A stretch of 64,000 nt of DNA from IMG/VR virus record IMGVR_UViG_3300028829_003504, positions 124,001 to 188,000 of that record; one strand, given 5' to 3'. Below are positions 1 through 9,369 of this stretch, piece by piece. This DNA comes from a virus. Position 1 is the first letter of the stretch, and the number at the start of each line of letters is the position of its first letter. The translations under genes were made by a program, and so were the position numbers. The notes under the pieces are model-generated. The model was not told where the DNA came from. It was given only the letters and a program-made list of their open reading frames with translations, and did not search any database.

Positions 1-686
1 ATAATGTTGGCGATAAACTGCTCCAACATTAAGTGCTTCATCCGCTTAGATAAGTTTTTTTGTTTCTCTAAAAGATAACTAACTAAGTCTGCCTGAGTAA
101 CAGCGTGTATATAAGACTCTAAGGAAGTATCAGGCTCGATGTCCGCACCGAAACAATCCCGCATAACGGCTTCCAAATGGGCATTAGCACTATCGCCAGC
201 AAAAGCAAGAGGAGCATGAGAGGCTAACATTAACTCAGTCATTTCCTCAGTAATGGTTTTAGTGTTTTCTACAATATTTTCTATATAGTCTTCATCTACG
301 TCGATGACATTACCGAAAGGTATAGAACTTTCGTCTATAGTAGGTACAGAAGATAGTATAGTAGGTACTAAGTGATTCCGATGCTCGACTTCAACGACTT
401 CATCAGGTCCTATTAGTATACCTTCGTCGTCAAATTCGCCGTCGTCGTAAGACGGGACTACGCTCTCACCATCAAGGTCGCTGTCCCAAATAGGTTCATC
501 ATAATCATCGACGTAGGCAGGTTCGATAACAACTCTATCAGTAACTGGGATAGCTTGGCTACCGTCTAATGTAGGTAATATGTAAACACCGCTAAGTCCA
601 TCAGTAATGAACCCGTGTATTTCAGAGGAGGGGTTCGCCTCCCCTGAGCAAGCCCCGTAAACGGGATGCTCTAGGTTCTTTGTCAT
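1..686 (-). CDS. Hypothetical acidic protein, truncated by window edge
   Basis: The reading frame is open from an ATG at 686 down to base 1, so about 228 N-terminal residues are seen and the C-terminus is missing. The start overlaps the helicase stop as ATGA (bases 683-686), which suggests translational coupling to the helicase. Residues from about 45 to 110 are rich in Asp and Glu. No catalytic motif or membrane segment is visible and I do not recognise a family. Its position directly after the replicative helicase makes a replication-related role possible, but that is only inference from context. Confidence 0.8.
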   Translation of the reverse strand, partial: MTKNLEHPVYGACSGEANPSSEIHGFITDGLSGVYILPTLDGSQAIPVTDRVVIEPAYVDDYDEPIWDSDLDGESVVPSYDDGEFDDEGILIGPDEVVEVEHRNHLVPTILSSVPTIDESSIPFGNVIDVDEDYIENIVENTKTITEEMTELMLASHAPLAFAGDSANAHLEAVMRDCFGADIEPDTSLESYIHAVTQADLVSYLLEKQKNLSKRMKHLMLEQFIANI

Positions 687-2134
687 TCTAGTGCGAAATC
701 CTTCTTACGTTTCTTGCTTGATTTATCTTTAAGGGCTTTCTTACTACTTCCAATACGCTTACTACGTTTGAAGCCTTTACCTTTAACTTTTTTGGCATCA
801 TCATTAAGGAGGGATCCATCTGAGTCGTTGTCGTCGTCATCGGAAGGATCAAGTCGCTTAGTTGAAGAGCCATCCATGTTGCTGACTCGCATTCTGTCAA
901 ACTCCTCTTTCAAGTCAAACGGCATTAACTCACCGTCACGGTTCTTATCTACTTTAATGTGTAGGATTTTCTCAGCACGGACTTCCTCCTCAGAGTAGTT
1001 CCACTTCCACATAACGTCACAATGTTCTTTAATACCTTTAGAGTAACGTAGCTTACTTGAGGTATCATCCAATTGACAAAGTAGTATAACTAGAGTACCT
1101 GTCGCTACCGAAAAACGCTTACAGATTGCGGCAATCTCAGATAATTTACGCCATTGATTTTCGTCATCAACCCCGTCCAGTAGACTGATGTAATCCAAAC
1201 AGATTACCTTATAGTTAAACGGACGGACCATTGATAGTACCTCATCTATGGTCATAGACTTTGTAGGTGCAACTAAGCCAAACTGAGTACCAGCTTTCAA
1301 TTTAAGTGCATCCCACTCCAACATTTTACGCTCAAGCTCTTTCTTCTCGCGCTTAGATAATTTACCTTGCTTGATCTTCCAGAACGGAGCTCCTGTTACC
1401 ATAGCGATTAAGCGATTAGTCTCTTGCTCAATACTCATTTCCAATGTAATACGGACAGTACTTATCGAGTTTAAGTCATTTAGATTTGCCAGTAGATTGG
1501 TTGAAGTTACTGATTTACCTCCTGACGTTGTAGCTGCGATAATCATAACGCCTGACGTAGGGAGTCCGCCGCTGTGTTCATCAAAGTCCTTGTAGCCCGT
1601 CTTGTACATACGTTCGGCAGGAGAATAGAGAACCTTATTGAGGACTTTCTGCATGTTACCACGCAAACCAAAGTTATAGATAGTCTGATCTTCTGAGTAG
1701 TTGCGATTGGCGTGATTCATATCGTTCCCGATTTCCTCAAACACACTCTCAACGTCAACGGACTCTCCTTCTAAGGCCTCACTAATCTTTTTACCTATAT
1801 CGTATAGCGACCTAATCTTACGATACCCATCTAACTGCTCCACTAAGGCTTTCGTCGATCTCTTAGTCTTACAGGGTTTAACATCTGTTTCTTCAAACAG
1901 TTCTCGATACTCTTCACTCAGTCCAGGGTCTTGGAGAAGGTCTTCCCAATCCATAATCTGGGCTTTCTTCTGAGCTATCTTTTGAAAACGGCTAAGTGCT
2001 TTACGTGCCGGGTCCAAATGGAACATCGACTTGTCTAGCTTACCTAGTATTGCAAGGCGCATGTTTTCAGGTATAGTATCAGAACCGAGAGTGCGGAGCA
2101 TTTGTATTTCACCACGTTGGTTAAATAGCTTCAT
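683..2134 (-). CDS. dnaB: Replicative DNA helicase, DnaB-type
   Basis: A 483-residue hexameric helicase that would unwind the phage fork 5'-3' with the primase encoded at 56.6 kb. The C-terminal RecA-like core shows Walker A ATTSGGKS (about residues 201-208), the H1a-type Glu in LEMSIEQE (about 231-238), Walker B VICLDYISLL (about 310-319, Asp314) and a downstream LLCQLDD segment at the place of the sensor-like motif. Length fits DnaB and T4 gp41. The last 50 residues form a Lys/Ser-rich and Asp-rich tail that core DnaB proteins lack. It is followed by a gene overlapping by 4 bp and preceded by a small unknown gene. Family call is firm; the partner primase is inferred. Confidence 0.93.
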   Translation of the reverse strand: MKLFNQRGEIQMLRTLGSDTIPENMRLAILGKLDKSMFHLDPARKALSRFQKIAQKKAQIMDWEDLLQDPGLSEEYRELFEETDVKPCKTKRSTKALVEQLDGYRKIRSLYDIGKKISEALEGESVDVESVFEEIGNDMNHANRNYSEDQTIYNFGLRGNMQKVLNKVLYSPAERMYKTGYKDFDEHSGGLPTSGVMIIAATTSGGKSVTSTNLLANLNDLNSISTVRITLEMSIEQETNRLIAMVTGAPFWKIKQGKLSKREKKELERKMLEWDALKLKAGTQFGLVAPTKSMTIDEVLSMVRPFNYKVICLDYISLLDGVDDENQWRKLSEIAAICKRFSVATGTLVILLCQLDDTSSKLRYSKGIKEHCDVMWKWNYSEEEVRAEKILHIKVDKNRDGELMPFDLKEEFDRMRVSNMDGSSTKRLDPSDDDDNDSDGSLLNDDAKKVKGKGFKRSKRIGSSKKALKDKSSKKRKKDFALE

Positions 2135-2142
2135 CTATATGA

Positions 2143-2547
2143 TCACTTTCTAGGTTTAGCGACGCAAAACTGATTTAACTCTGGTCTACTTGTACTTATT
2201 TTATCTAACCAGTGCTGCATCGTTTCGTTGTTAGGATTAATCTTATAGTGTTTTACACCTTTCGTTTTTGTAGATGGCCAGAAATGTATGGCATTAAATA
2301 CTTCCCTGGACATCAATACGGCAACTACCTTATCTATCAGATCTTTATCGATTGCGTACTTCTTTAGAATCCATTTAATGGATTTCACGGTTATGTTTGG
2401 ATTCTCCGTAATAGTCCTATACGTCAAGTATATGACCATTCGCTTGTAGTCAATATCGGGTGTGCCTGATATCAAGGCCAGTGCTTTCTTCTCGGTATCG
2501 GCGATGCTTACTGCCGCCGATCCTATTTCATTTTTTAATTCTGGCAT
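2143..2547 (-). CDS. Hypothetical protein, 134 aa
   Basis: A small protein lying between the helicase (8 bp downstream) and a sigma-like gene (3 bp upstream), so clearly in one operon. It is mixed helix and strand in composition, with no Cys cluster, Walker motif or membrane segment. Residues 50-75 (TENPNITVKSIKWILKKYAI) look like a helix-turn-helix spacing but are not diagnostic. The tight spacing to the helicase would fit a helicase accessory or loader role, which is inference only. I do not recognise the family. Confidence 0.75.
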   Translation of the reverse strand: MPELKNEIGSAAVSIADTEKKALALISGTPDIDYKRMVIYLTYRTITENPNITVKSIKWILKKYAIDKDLIDKVVAVLMSREVFNAIHFWPSTKTKGVKHYKINPNNETMQHWLDKISTSRPELNQFCVAKPRK

Positions 2548-2550
2548 AAA

Positions 2551-3741
2551 TTATCCCAATTCAATTGCGAGTTCTTTAGCAGACTTTACCAAGAATCTTA
2601 CCATAGTATCTACAGGTACGTTTAAATACTCAGATAGTATAGGCATAAACTCGTCGCGTGTTTTTTCCTCAATAAAGTCCACTCCAGTTTTTATATCCGC
2701 TTTGATTAATTGTTTTTTCCTCAACCAACGATCGAACCCATCAACCTGTCGGCCAACAACGATCAATAGTAGTCTAGATTTGCGGAGCCTTGACTTACGT
2801 GAACTTACAGGGCAGGCTAGTATACTGTGAAGTAATTGGTCTATCGACATACTGAATTCACGGTGTGCTATGATATCGCGGCTGGGTTCGATACATCCCA
2901 TTTCATCATAAGTTCTAGTATCGTCCCCGTTCTCACCGCCAGTACTTAATCGCATCTGACTTTCGGAAGAAGTACGTTGAACAAACACCGCACCTTCTTG
3001 ATTATCAGTACCTACATTAACTAAGCGTTGCCTACTTTCCGAAGTATAATGCTTAATCATGTTTATCCTATGATTCGACATCGATGCACGTAAGCGATTA
3101 AGGTGGTGCTCGTAGCTAACTTCATTAGGACTATAGTAGTAATGCGTTTTCAGGGCATGAGCCACCAAGTCTGTAGTGAATTCGTCGCGGTCAAAGTTCT
3201 CTGACTTAACGACAAAAGATAGTTTACGTACAGCACGTTTAGCGTGAGTATTTAACTCGTCGATCATGGATGTAAAAGTATCGCACATTTCGAAATAGGC
3301 TTCAGGTGTTACCGACTCAGATTTAATTACCTTCACTTTAGCTGAGTTAGCTATACTAGCCCTAACACCACGCCTTCCTAATATCCAGTAGATGGCCTCC
3401 GCGTCTTCTTCGTATACTTTATATTTTCTAGCCATTGCATGAGTACTGTCCTCACATAATGCTTTGCTAGTCTTACATAGGTGTAATACGAAGAATTTTA
3501 GGCAAGACATAGTATAACCAGATTCACGTAACGCTAGACGGAATTTACTTGCGGTGATTCTTAGTTCTTTAAAGTTAACTACTGCTCCCAACTTCTTATT
3601 GAAGTTCGCATAGTCAACAGAGTTGACGCAGTATCGTAAGCACAACTCAAAAGAATCTTCAAATTCCTCCGACTGGTAATCTACGTTTAGTATCTCACAT
3701 AAAAGGAAGGACAAACTTGATCTGTTTTTTATTAGTTCCAT
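2551..3741 (-). CDS. Possible sigma-70-like protein
   Basis: The frame is open upstream to 3855, but the ATG at 3741 is chosen because a TAAGGGAGG Shine-Dalgarno sits just before it and the preceding gene ends at 3758. The 396-residue product has, around residues 190-245, a helical segment (DLVAHALKTHYYYS, then a YEHHLNRLRASMSNHR stretch) that resembles the layout of sigma region 2, and a basic C-terminal third. The resemblance is weak and no region 4 helix-turn-helix could be confirmed. It could instead be an unrelated DNA-binding protein. If real it would be the second sigma-like gene in the window beside the one at 43.5-44.5 kb. Confidence 0.4.
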   Translation of the reverse strand: MELIKNRSSLSFLLCEILNVDYQSEEFEDSFELCLRYCVNSVDYANFNKKLGAVVNFKELRITASKFRLALRESGYTMSCLKFFVLHLCKTSKALCEDSTHAMARKYKVYEEDAEAIYWILGRRGVRASIANSAKVKVIKSESVTPEAYFEMCDTFTSMIDELNTHAKRAVRKLSFVVKSENFDRDEFTTDLVAHALKTHYYYSPNEVSYEHHLNRLRASMSNHRINMIKHYTSESRQRLVNVGTDNQEGAVFVQRTSSESQMRLSTGGENGDDTRTYDEMGCIEPSRDIIAHREFSMSIDQLLHSILACPVSSRKSRLRKSRLLLIVVGRQVDGFDRWLRKKQLIKADIKTGVDFIEEKTRDEFMPILSEYLNVPVDTMVRFLVKSAKELAIELG

Positions 3742-3757
3742 TGACAACACGCCTCCC

Positions 3758-4627
3758 TTAAAGCATATCGTTAAGTTCAATAGTACCTTTATTGGAGGTT
3801 TTTGTTTCTTTCTTTCTATACGATTTGTTCTTGACCCAGTTACCTCCAGCCACATCGCTTGCGAAGTCTGTAAGATCGTATGTGCGTTTTGATTTTTTAG
3901 CAGGCTTGTGTCCGTTAACTTTCATGACATCTGACATACCGACTACCATACCATCAAGTGACTCACTAGGCATTGCGGACAAATCGAATTCGTCAAGAGG
4001 TATAATAGATTTAGAAGTATTACGCTCTATATCAGGGTCGGTATGACGCCCCTTACTAACCATTAAATCTTTAAGTGGTTTGAAGTTTTTGCTACTATAG
4101 AGACTAGGCCCATTAAGTCCTGTATTCTCGTAAGATAAAGTGTAACGGCGCTCACGGGGATCGGCTGCAAATAGTTTGACTTCGTGATCATTTGCATATA
4201 AAACATAAGCACTCATGAAGTTACTAACGTAGTTAGACTTCTGGGTACCTCTATACCGTACGTAAACACGTTGGCCGAATGAGTAGCCATGTTTTCGGGT
4301 TTCGCCTTCTTGTAGAAACAAAGAGGCTACTAGTTTGAATTTCTCAGGAGGTACGCGGCGCATAATCTGACGTATGAAGGTAAACACATCTTCAAATGCG
4401 TCTCCTTCCATATCAAGCAGGGAAAATGCGTCGGGTTTAAATTTGGGGCAGGCTTTCTTAACTTCGTCCATACCTTGTTCAGAACATGAAGTGTTACTTC
4501 CATCAATTAACGCTTCTCTGTTAAGACCGACACAATCACCACAGTTTAGTAGCCCTGTTGTGATTTTTCTTGTTGGGAAGTTTTTTGTTATGTCTTGTGG
4601 TCTTATGTTCTCTGCAACTTTTGTCAT
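3758..4627 (-). CDS. Hypothetical protein with N-terminal Cys cluster
   Basis: A 289-residue protein with four cysteines near its N-terminus (about 29, 32, 48, 60) that could bind one zinc ion. The C-terminal 60 residues are basic. The chosen ATG overlaps the upstream HNH gene by about 90 bp, an unusually long overlap for this genome. The next in-frame ATG lies some 50 residues in and would remove part of the Cys cluster, so I keep the longer form. AAAGG precedes the ATG. No enzymatic motif is recognised. Confidence 0.7.
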   Translation of the reverse strand: MTKVAENIRPQDITKNFPTRKITTGLLNCGDCVGLNREALIDGSNTSCSEQGMDEVKKACPKFKPDAFSLLDMEGDAFEDVFTFIRQIMRRVPPEKFKLVASLFLQEGETRKHGYSFGQRVYVRYRGTQKSNYVSNFMSAYVLYANDHEVKLFAADPRERRYTLSYENTGLNGPSLYSSKNFKPLKDLMVSKGRHTDPDIERNTSKSIIPLDEFDLSAMPSESLDGMVVGMSDVMKVNGHKPAKKSKRTYDLTDFASDVAGGNWVKNKSYRKKETKTSNKGTIELNDML

Positions 4628-5075
4628 GGGGTATACCTTTATTATTTAATGTGAATTCAACACAGTACTTAACTAGATTAGATAGGTTAGTAATACCTTC
4701 TGATTTCAGATCTAGTTTAAGTATATCAATTGCGATTCTGAGCTGGCGTGATGCCTTAAACCCAGGAACCAATATAAGCTTATCCTCCTGAGAGACGGGA
4801 GGATTTAGCATAGAAGACAGTAAGACATTAAACCATATATCGGCTCTTTGCTCACAATCTGCTTTAATCCAGTACCTTTGCTTCGGCTGCTTACCACTTC
4901 CTTTAAGTAACGCGTAATAAGCATCCGCCTTGTGGTGAAGTGTATCATGGCAATCTCCACACAAGGGTATCTGAATACTATCCTCTCCGCCAAGTGAACG
5001 GGGAATCGTATGGTGCCAGTTTATGGTAAATGTCTTGTCATTACAGATAAGACATTGTTCTGACTTAGCTCCCAC
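4536..5075 (-). CDS. HNH endonuclease
   Basis: A 179-residue protein starting at GTG. The first 50 residues carry an HNH/zinc-finger nuclease core: C8-x2-C11, WHHTIPRSLGGEDS (His21/22 and the central Asp region) and CGDCHDTLHH (C39, C42, His47/48). The two CxxC pairs would hold the structural zinc and the histidines the catalytic metal. The rest of the protein is unassigned. Such genes are common in large phages as homing or free-standing endonucleases. It overlaps the next gene by about 90 bp, which could reflect insertion or a wrong start. Domain assignment is good; the cellular role is unknown. Confidence 0.85.
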   Translation of the reverse strand: MGAKSEQCLICNDKTFTINWHHTIPRSLGGEDSIQIPLCGDCHDTLHHKADAYYALLKGSGKQPKQRYWIKADCEQRADIWFNVLLSSMLNPPVSQEDKLILVPGFKASRQLRIAIDILKLDLKSEGITNLSNLVKYCVEFTLNNKGIPHDKSCREHKTTRHNKKLPNKKNHNRATKLW

Positions 5076-5084
5076 GAATCAATA

Positions 5085-6404
5085 TCACTTAGTAGGTTTG
5101 GATAGTTTGGCTTTACTCTGCCAAGGGAGTCCCCAACGCAATATCTTCATATTACCGCCAGTTAAAGAGGTCATGCGTCTATATAGCATTGTCGGTATAA
5201 ACCAATACATGACTAAATCAGAGTTCTTCGGGTTAGTCATAGGACTGCCCGTTATCAACGTGTAGTCGTTAGAACTCCGTGAACTTAATTCTTCCACAGT
5301 GTGCTGTGCGGTTGTAAACAATACGCTGCTTGGATCTAGTACACGTTTCTCTCTGGCCTTTAGTCTGCGTGAAGCATCTTTCTTCTGGTTATCAAGTTCA
5401 GCATGTTTGTCCTGTACGATCTTCAATTCTTTCTGAAAAGCTTTTAGGCTATTCATTACCTCACGAAGTAGTTCAGGAGTTTTATATAAATTCTTAGCTA
5501 AAGTATCAAAGTTAATACCTTGCTCCGATTCCATACGCTCAATGAATTTGGCTTGCTGGTCTTTAGTTTTCTTATTGAAGAGTTGGGCGATTTGGCTTTG
5601 CTTGGCTTTAATCTGTCTATTAAGATTACGCCTCATAGTTCCGTTCTTTTTAGAATCCGATGTTTCTTTGTATTCATCAAATTCTTCTTGCGCTAGTTCC
5701 ATTGCAGCCTTCTTACTAAACATAAGTAAGTTTTGGTTTTCAAAAACAACCATAGCCGTAGCACCTGCATAGTCCTTGCCGGAACTAATTCGATTAAACG
5801 GAATGCCTAATTTCTGCAATGTATTTGAACGCATGAACGCAGCCTGTTCGAACTGGGACATGACGGGGAGTTCTATGACTTGAATACCACCAGGGTTTCT
5901 CAACTTAGAAGGTATTTTATTTAGATACTTAGAACGGTATCTTTGGAATAGATCTTTAGTATCGCCTGAGCGTTCTTGATCTCGCTCTTGTCGGTTCTTG
6001 TCGAGCAAGTCGGCAAGTTCCTCGGAGCCTTTACCTGAATTAGATTCAGCAATCAATTTCTGATGGTTTAGGTAATTGGTGTGTAAAGTTTGCGCATCAT
6101 CAATAAATTCAGTTAACTTCCCACTAACCATAATTTTCATTTGAGCAAACTTCAATTCTTTAGATTGAACTCCATCTTGAATACCTTTAACGACATTCAA
6201 GGTATTCTTTAACTTTTTACGTATACCTGAGATAGAAGGAGTTTTTCCAGTTGCAGATAGAAATGACTCGATACTTTCTACGGTTGACGCGGTTGCTTCC
6301 AACATAACTTGGCGACCCTTAAGAGGATTGCTTTTGTCTAATGCTTGAGACTGGAAGGCTGTAACTGCTGAGATTACCTCAGCGATGTTTTCGTTAATAC
6401 TCAT
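5085..6404 (-). CDS. Hypothetical coiled-coil protein, 439 aa
   Basis: A largely helical, highly charged protein with long stretches rich in Lys, Glu and Gln (about residues 230-370) typical of coiled coils. A less charged region near residues 170-230 contains GGIQVIELPVMSQFEQ. No Walker, nuclease or membrane motif is visible. It starts at ATG 6404 with AGGGA upstream and is followed closely by the HNH gene. About 135 bp without a gene separate it from the next gene upstream, so it may head its own transcript. Function unknown. Confidence 0.8.
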   Translation of the reverse strand: MSINENIAEVISAVTAFQSQALDKSNPLKGRQVMLEATASTVESIESFLSATGKTPSISGIRKKLKNTLNVVKGIQDGVQSKELKFAQMKIMVSGKLTEFIDDAQTLHTNYLNHQKLIAESNSGKGSEELADLLDKNRQERDQERSGDTKDLFQRYRSKYLNKIPSKLRNPGGIQVIELPVMSQFEQAAFMRSNTLQKLGIPFNRISSGKDYAGATAMVVFENQNLLMFSKKAAMELAQEEFDEYKETSDSKKNGTMRRNLNRQIKAKQSQIAQLFNKKTKDQQAKFIERMESEQGINFDTLAKNLYKTPELLREVMNSLKAFQKELKIVQDKHAELDNQKKDASRRLKAREKRVLDPSSVLFTTAQHTVEELSSRSSNDYTLITGSPMTNPKNSDLVMYWFIPTMLYRRMTSLTGGNMKILRWGLPWQSKAKLSKPTK

Positions 6405-6540
6405 TTTTGATCCCTAATTATAAGTGCGATTAAACACTGACGCTTTGAGCGTAAGAGCGGCCTCTATGCGAGTCCTGCAATTAGAATTTTAAATTATTAT
6501 TTTTGTTCAAGGTATCTTAGGTGTGTCTTGAGATTAAGTA

Positions 6541-7047
6541 TCAATCTCTGTTTAATTGTCGTAACCAATTGGAAGTATCTTTACTAGATACAATACGCAG
6601 CGCTGTTTCTCGGTCAAAACCATCTGCTGCTAAACGTTCTACTATTTCACTGTTAATGCTGGCACCTCCTTCAAGGGCTTCTAATATACTAATGCCTCGG
6701 GCGACCATAACAGTACCCAAGGCAATTAGTATTTTACCGTCGGTAACATGGCAATCACGTACCTTATCGGAATCTTCGTATTCACTAGAATCAACCGAAA
6801 GACCTTCTTTAGATGTAGAGTCGGCACCTTTAAGGTACCACTTAAGGTATTCTTCACCATAATACTCTTCAGGTACTACAGTATCCATACCCGATTCGTC
6901 TAAGTAAGGATTTTGAATACATGAACCATGTGAAGTGAAACTATCTAAAACATCCGTCATCAGGTCATTGTTTGAAAATATACGGCGGCGTTCGATATTT
7001 TCTAATTCAGGTGTTCTAAAGTTTGAAGTATTGATTAGATTTGTCAT
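6541..7047 (-). CDS. Hypothetical protein with UBA-like C-terminus
   Basis: An acidic 168-residue protein and the first gene after a clear promoter (7098-7152). AAAGGAAA precedes the ATG. The last 40 residues (IVERLAADGFDRETALRIV and on) resemble the three-helix layout of UBA/TS-N-like domains, but this is a pattern impression only. A hydrophobic stretch around 105-125 is too short and broken for a confident membrane segment. Function unknown; its own promoter suggests early expression. Confidence 0.75.
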   Translation of the reverse strand: MTNLINTSNFRTPELENIERRRIFSNNDLMTDVLDSFTSHGSCIQNPYLDESGMDTVVPEEYYGEEYLKWYLKGADSTSKEGLSVDSSEYEDSDKVRDCHVTDGKILIALGTVMVARGISILEALEGGASINSEIVERLAADGFDRETALRIVSSKDTSNWLRQLNRD

Positions 7048-7097
7048 ACTGAGTTTCCTTTTAGTTAATAGAAATTGCGTCTTCTTAGAGACACTGC

Positions 7098-7152
7098 ATT
7101 ATATCAAATTGGAACCTTGATGTATACAGAGAAATGAGACGGCGCTAGGCAA
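7098..7152 (-). promoter_or_regulatory. Early-type promoter with upstream box (copy a)
   Basis: On the minus strand TTGCCTAGCGCCGTCT begins at 7152 and a perfect -10 TATAAT begins at 7103, 49 nt later, with TG at the extended -10 position and a weak TATACA at -35. Same layout as five other intergenic promoters in the window. It drives the gene ending at 6541. Confidence 0.8.
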
Positions 7153-7197
7153 GTTAGGTCCTGTACGTATTATGACCACCTACCTAGAGACGTGTTC

Positions 7198-8796
7198 TTA
7201 CTTCTTCATTTTCTGCGTTTTAGTTTTAGCATTGAAATCATACTTAGGTGAAAGTGCCTTGTACTTCTTAACACGTTCTACTAAGTCAGCTTCGATGCGG
7301 GCATTCGGAGATTTACGCTCTTTAGCCAGAGACTTAATTTCCGCTTTAAGTTCTTTAATCGTTTTGACTATAGCAGAACGCTCAAGAGAGGCAAGGCGTC
7401 TAATCTGCAGGTCAAGGATACGTTTAGCGTATTCGACGGGTTTCTTAATTGCTTTACTTAAGGCGGCATCAGGCTCTTTCGCTTTAAGTACTTTAGGTAG
7501 TACTTTAAGTATCAAGTCTCTATTATCCACGGCGAACAATAATAGTTCTTGGTAATCAAGTTTGCGGGTTGCTTCTTTAATCAAGTAATCTATGTAGTCA
7601 ATTTCTAACTTGATGCGGTACTTAATCCAAGTATTAATAAATTGAGGAACATTAGGACGTTCGAACGTTACCTTGTCTATGTGCTTATGCGTACAGCCTA
7701 GATCAAAGTGCTCTTTAGTGGTAAGAATCTTTTCAACTTTCTCAGCCAGTTCGAAGAACTTGTCTTCACTAATTCCGCGCTTAGGTTCAACGATGTATAA
7801 GCAGCCATAAGGACCAGAACGACCATACTTATCTTTCTTACCCGTTCTATCGTAAGCACGCTGTACTGAGTCTAAAGCGTTAATCTTTTCGAGCTGCTTA
7901 ACAACTGAGGCTCCGCGAAAACCAGGGCTGTAGGATTGAATACTAATCTTCTTGGCTGCATCTTTGTTTTTGTGCTCCCACGTAGCAGATATGACAGGTG
8001 TAAAGGCCATGCTACCTCGTCCAGTCTTAATCAGCTCTGCGAAGTCATCGGCAGAAGTGACATCAATTGAGCCGTAAGGGTAGTGTACTTCAAGATTCTT
8101 AATGCAGGCTTTTTCAGTAATAGCCTTACCTCGTAGACCTCCGCGTAACAACTTAACAATACCTTCAATCGCGAATGGAGGATTACCAGCACGTACACCA
8201 TAAGCAGGTGCAGTAGGATTACCCATCATCAACATGACTGGCAGTAGGGCAGGTAAGTGGACAGGCATCATTGCTGTGTTGTCGAAGTTCTGCTGCATAG
8301 GTACAACATTCAAGTAGCCGCTATCTAGTAGGAATAACTTGCTGAATACAGATAGACGAGCTTCGGTATATCGATAAGCAGCAGCACCATCGACTGGGCT
8401 ACCCCAATTACCTTCGCCACGCACTAGCTTAGGGCTAGCGTTAGCTAAAGTAACCATTGCATCGTAACAAGCACCGTCACCATGCGGGTGATAAGAACCA
8501 ATTGTGTCACCTACAACTTTAGCGGACTTACGTGTCTTAGCCGTATAAGTTAAATTCAATTGCTGCATTGCCCATAATAAAGCTCTATGGACAGGTTTCA
8601 ATCCGTCACGATGTTCTGGTATAGCGCGTTCTTCAACAACATATGAACCATATATCTTTAGGGCCATCGATGCAAAGTTATTAATCGAGATATCTTTAAA
8701 CGTATCTGGATTCATAATATGGACGGAGCCTTTAGCCATACTAGTTTTACTAGTCTTGGCTATCCGAGTGGCATTCTTTTTTGTTCTATTAGTCAT
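7198..8796 (-). CDS. gyrA: Type II DNA topoisomerase, subunit A (GyrA/ParC-like)
   Basis: The breakage-reunion subunit, 532 residues. GSYHPHGDGACYDAM and AAAYRYTEARLS are diagnostic; the catalytic tyrosine is in RYTE (about residue 143 from the start used here). The protein ends near the coiled-coil tower and lacks the C-terminal beta-pinwheel of bacterial GyrA, as in T4 gp52. It should therefore relax or decatenate rather than supercoil, which is inference. ATG 8796 is chosen over an upstream start at 8829 because the previous gene ends at 8808. The ATPase subunit is encoded just upstream with one small gene between. A Lys-rich tail ends the protein. Confidence 0.93.
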   Translation of the reverse strand: MTNRTKKNATRIAKTSKTSMAKGSVHIMNPDTFKDISINNFASMALKIYGSYVVEERAIPEHRDGLKPVHRALLWAMQQLNLTYTAKTRKSAKVVGDTIGSYHPHGDGACYDAMVTLANASPKLVRGEGNWGSPVDGAAAYRYTEARLSVFSKLFLLDSGYLNVVPMQQNFDNTAMMPVHLPALLPVMLMMGNPTAPAYGVRAGNPPFAIEGIVKLLRGGLRGKAITEKACIKNLEVHYPYGSIDVTSADDFAELIKTGRGSMAFTPVISATWEHKNKDAAKKISIQSYSPGFRGASVVKQLEKINALDSVQRAYDRTGKKDKYGRSGPYGCLYIVEPKRGISEDKFFELAEKVEKILTTKEHFDLGCTHKHIDKVTFERPNVPQFINTWIKYRIKLEIDYIDYLIKEATRKLDYQELLLFAVDNRDLILKVLPKVLKAKEPDAALSKAIKKPVEYAKRILDLQIRRLASLERSAIVKTIKELKAEIKSLAKERKSPNARIEADLVERVKKYKALSPKYDFNAKTKTQKMKK

Positions 8797-8807
8797 TATA
8801 ATTCCAA

Positions 8808-9347
8808 TTATTCGTTGCAGTCGGTGCAATCACTATTTACACTTTTAAGTGTATTAGACCTATTATGTGTAGAGGTACTTAGTCTACCGGACGTAATACC
8901 TTGAAAACTAGATCCGTTCAAAGTGACAGGCTTACTTATGAAGAAAGGCTGCAAAGCATTATATAGCAGACTAGGCACTCCTTGATTAAGTTCCATGTAC
9001 GAAGTAAGCGACTCATACTGGTCAAGCACCTTGCTGGTAATAGATCTTTGCAGTAAAGCGTAACGCCATTCGTGCAGGTCCTCAGTATTATAATCCAAGG
9101 CACGGCCTTTAACATAGTTCTCTAAGCCCTCAGGGTCAGTACAATTAGTGAGTCCGTTAATTGAATTCTTAGTAATCTCAAATTTATCATTAAGAATTAT
9201 GCTGGACGCAAAAGACATAGAGGCTATAGGATAGGTTGTAATAATCTTATCACCTATGTCATGTACTATTACGGGCATTTTAAGTACAACGATTTCAGGA
9301 TCGTGTGCTCTGACCCTAGGCCATTGTAGTAATAAATAGTGAAACAT
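8808..9347 (-). CDS. Hypothetical protein between topoisomerase subunits
   Basis: A 179-residue protein of unknown family between the two topoisomerase genes (11 bp and 22 bp spacers), with AGGA before its ATG. No zinc, Walker or membrane motif is seen; only C175 and C178 near the C-terminus form a CxxC pair. Its place suggests expression with the topoisomerase, but a subunit role cannot be claimed. Confidence 0.75.
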   Translation of the reverse strand: MFHYLLLQWPRVRAHDPEIVVLKMPVIVHDIGDKIITTYPIASMSFASSIILNDKFEITKNSINGLTNCTDPEGLENYVKGRALDYNTEDLHEWRYALLQRSITSKVLDQYESLTSYMELNQGVPSLLYNALQPFFISKPVTLNGSSFQGITSGRLSTSTHNRSNTLKSVNSDCTDCNE

Positions 9348-9369
9348 GCGGGGTTCCTATTATTCGAGA

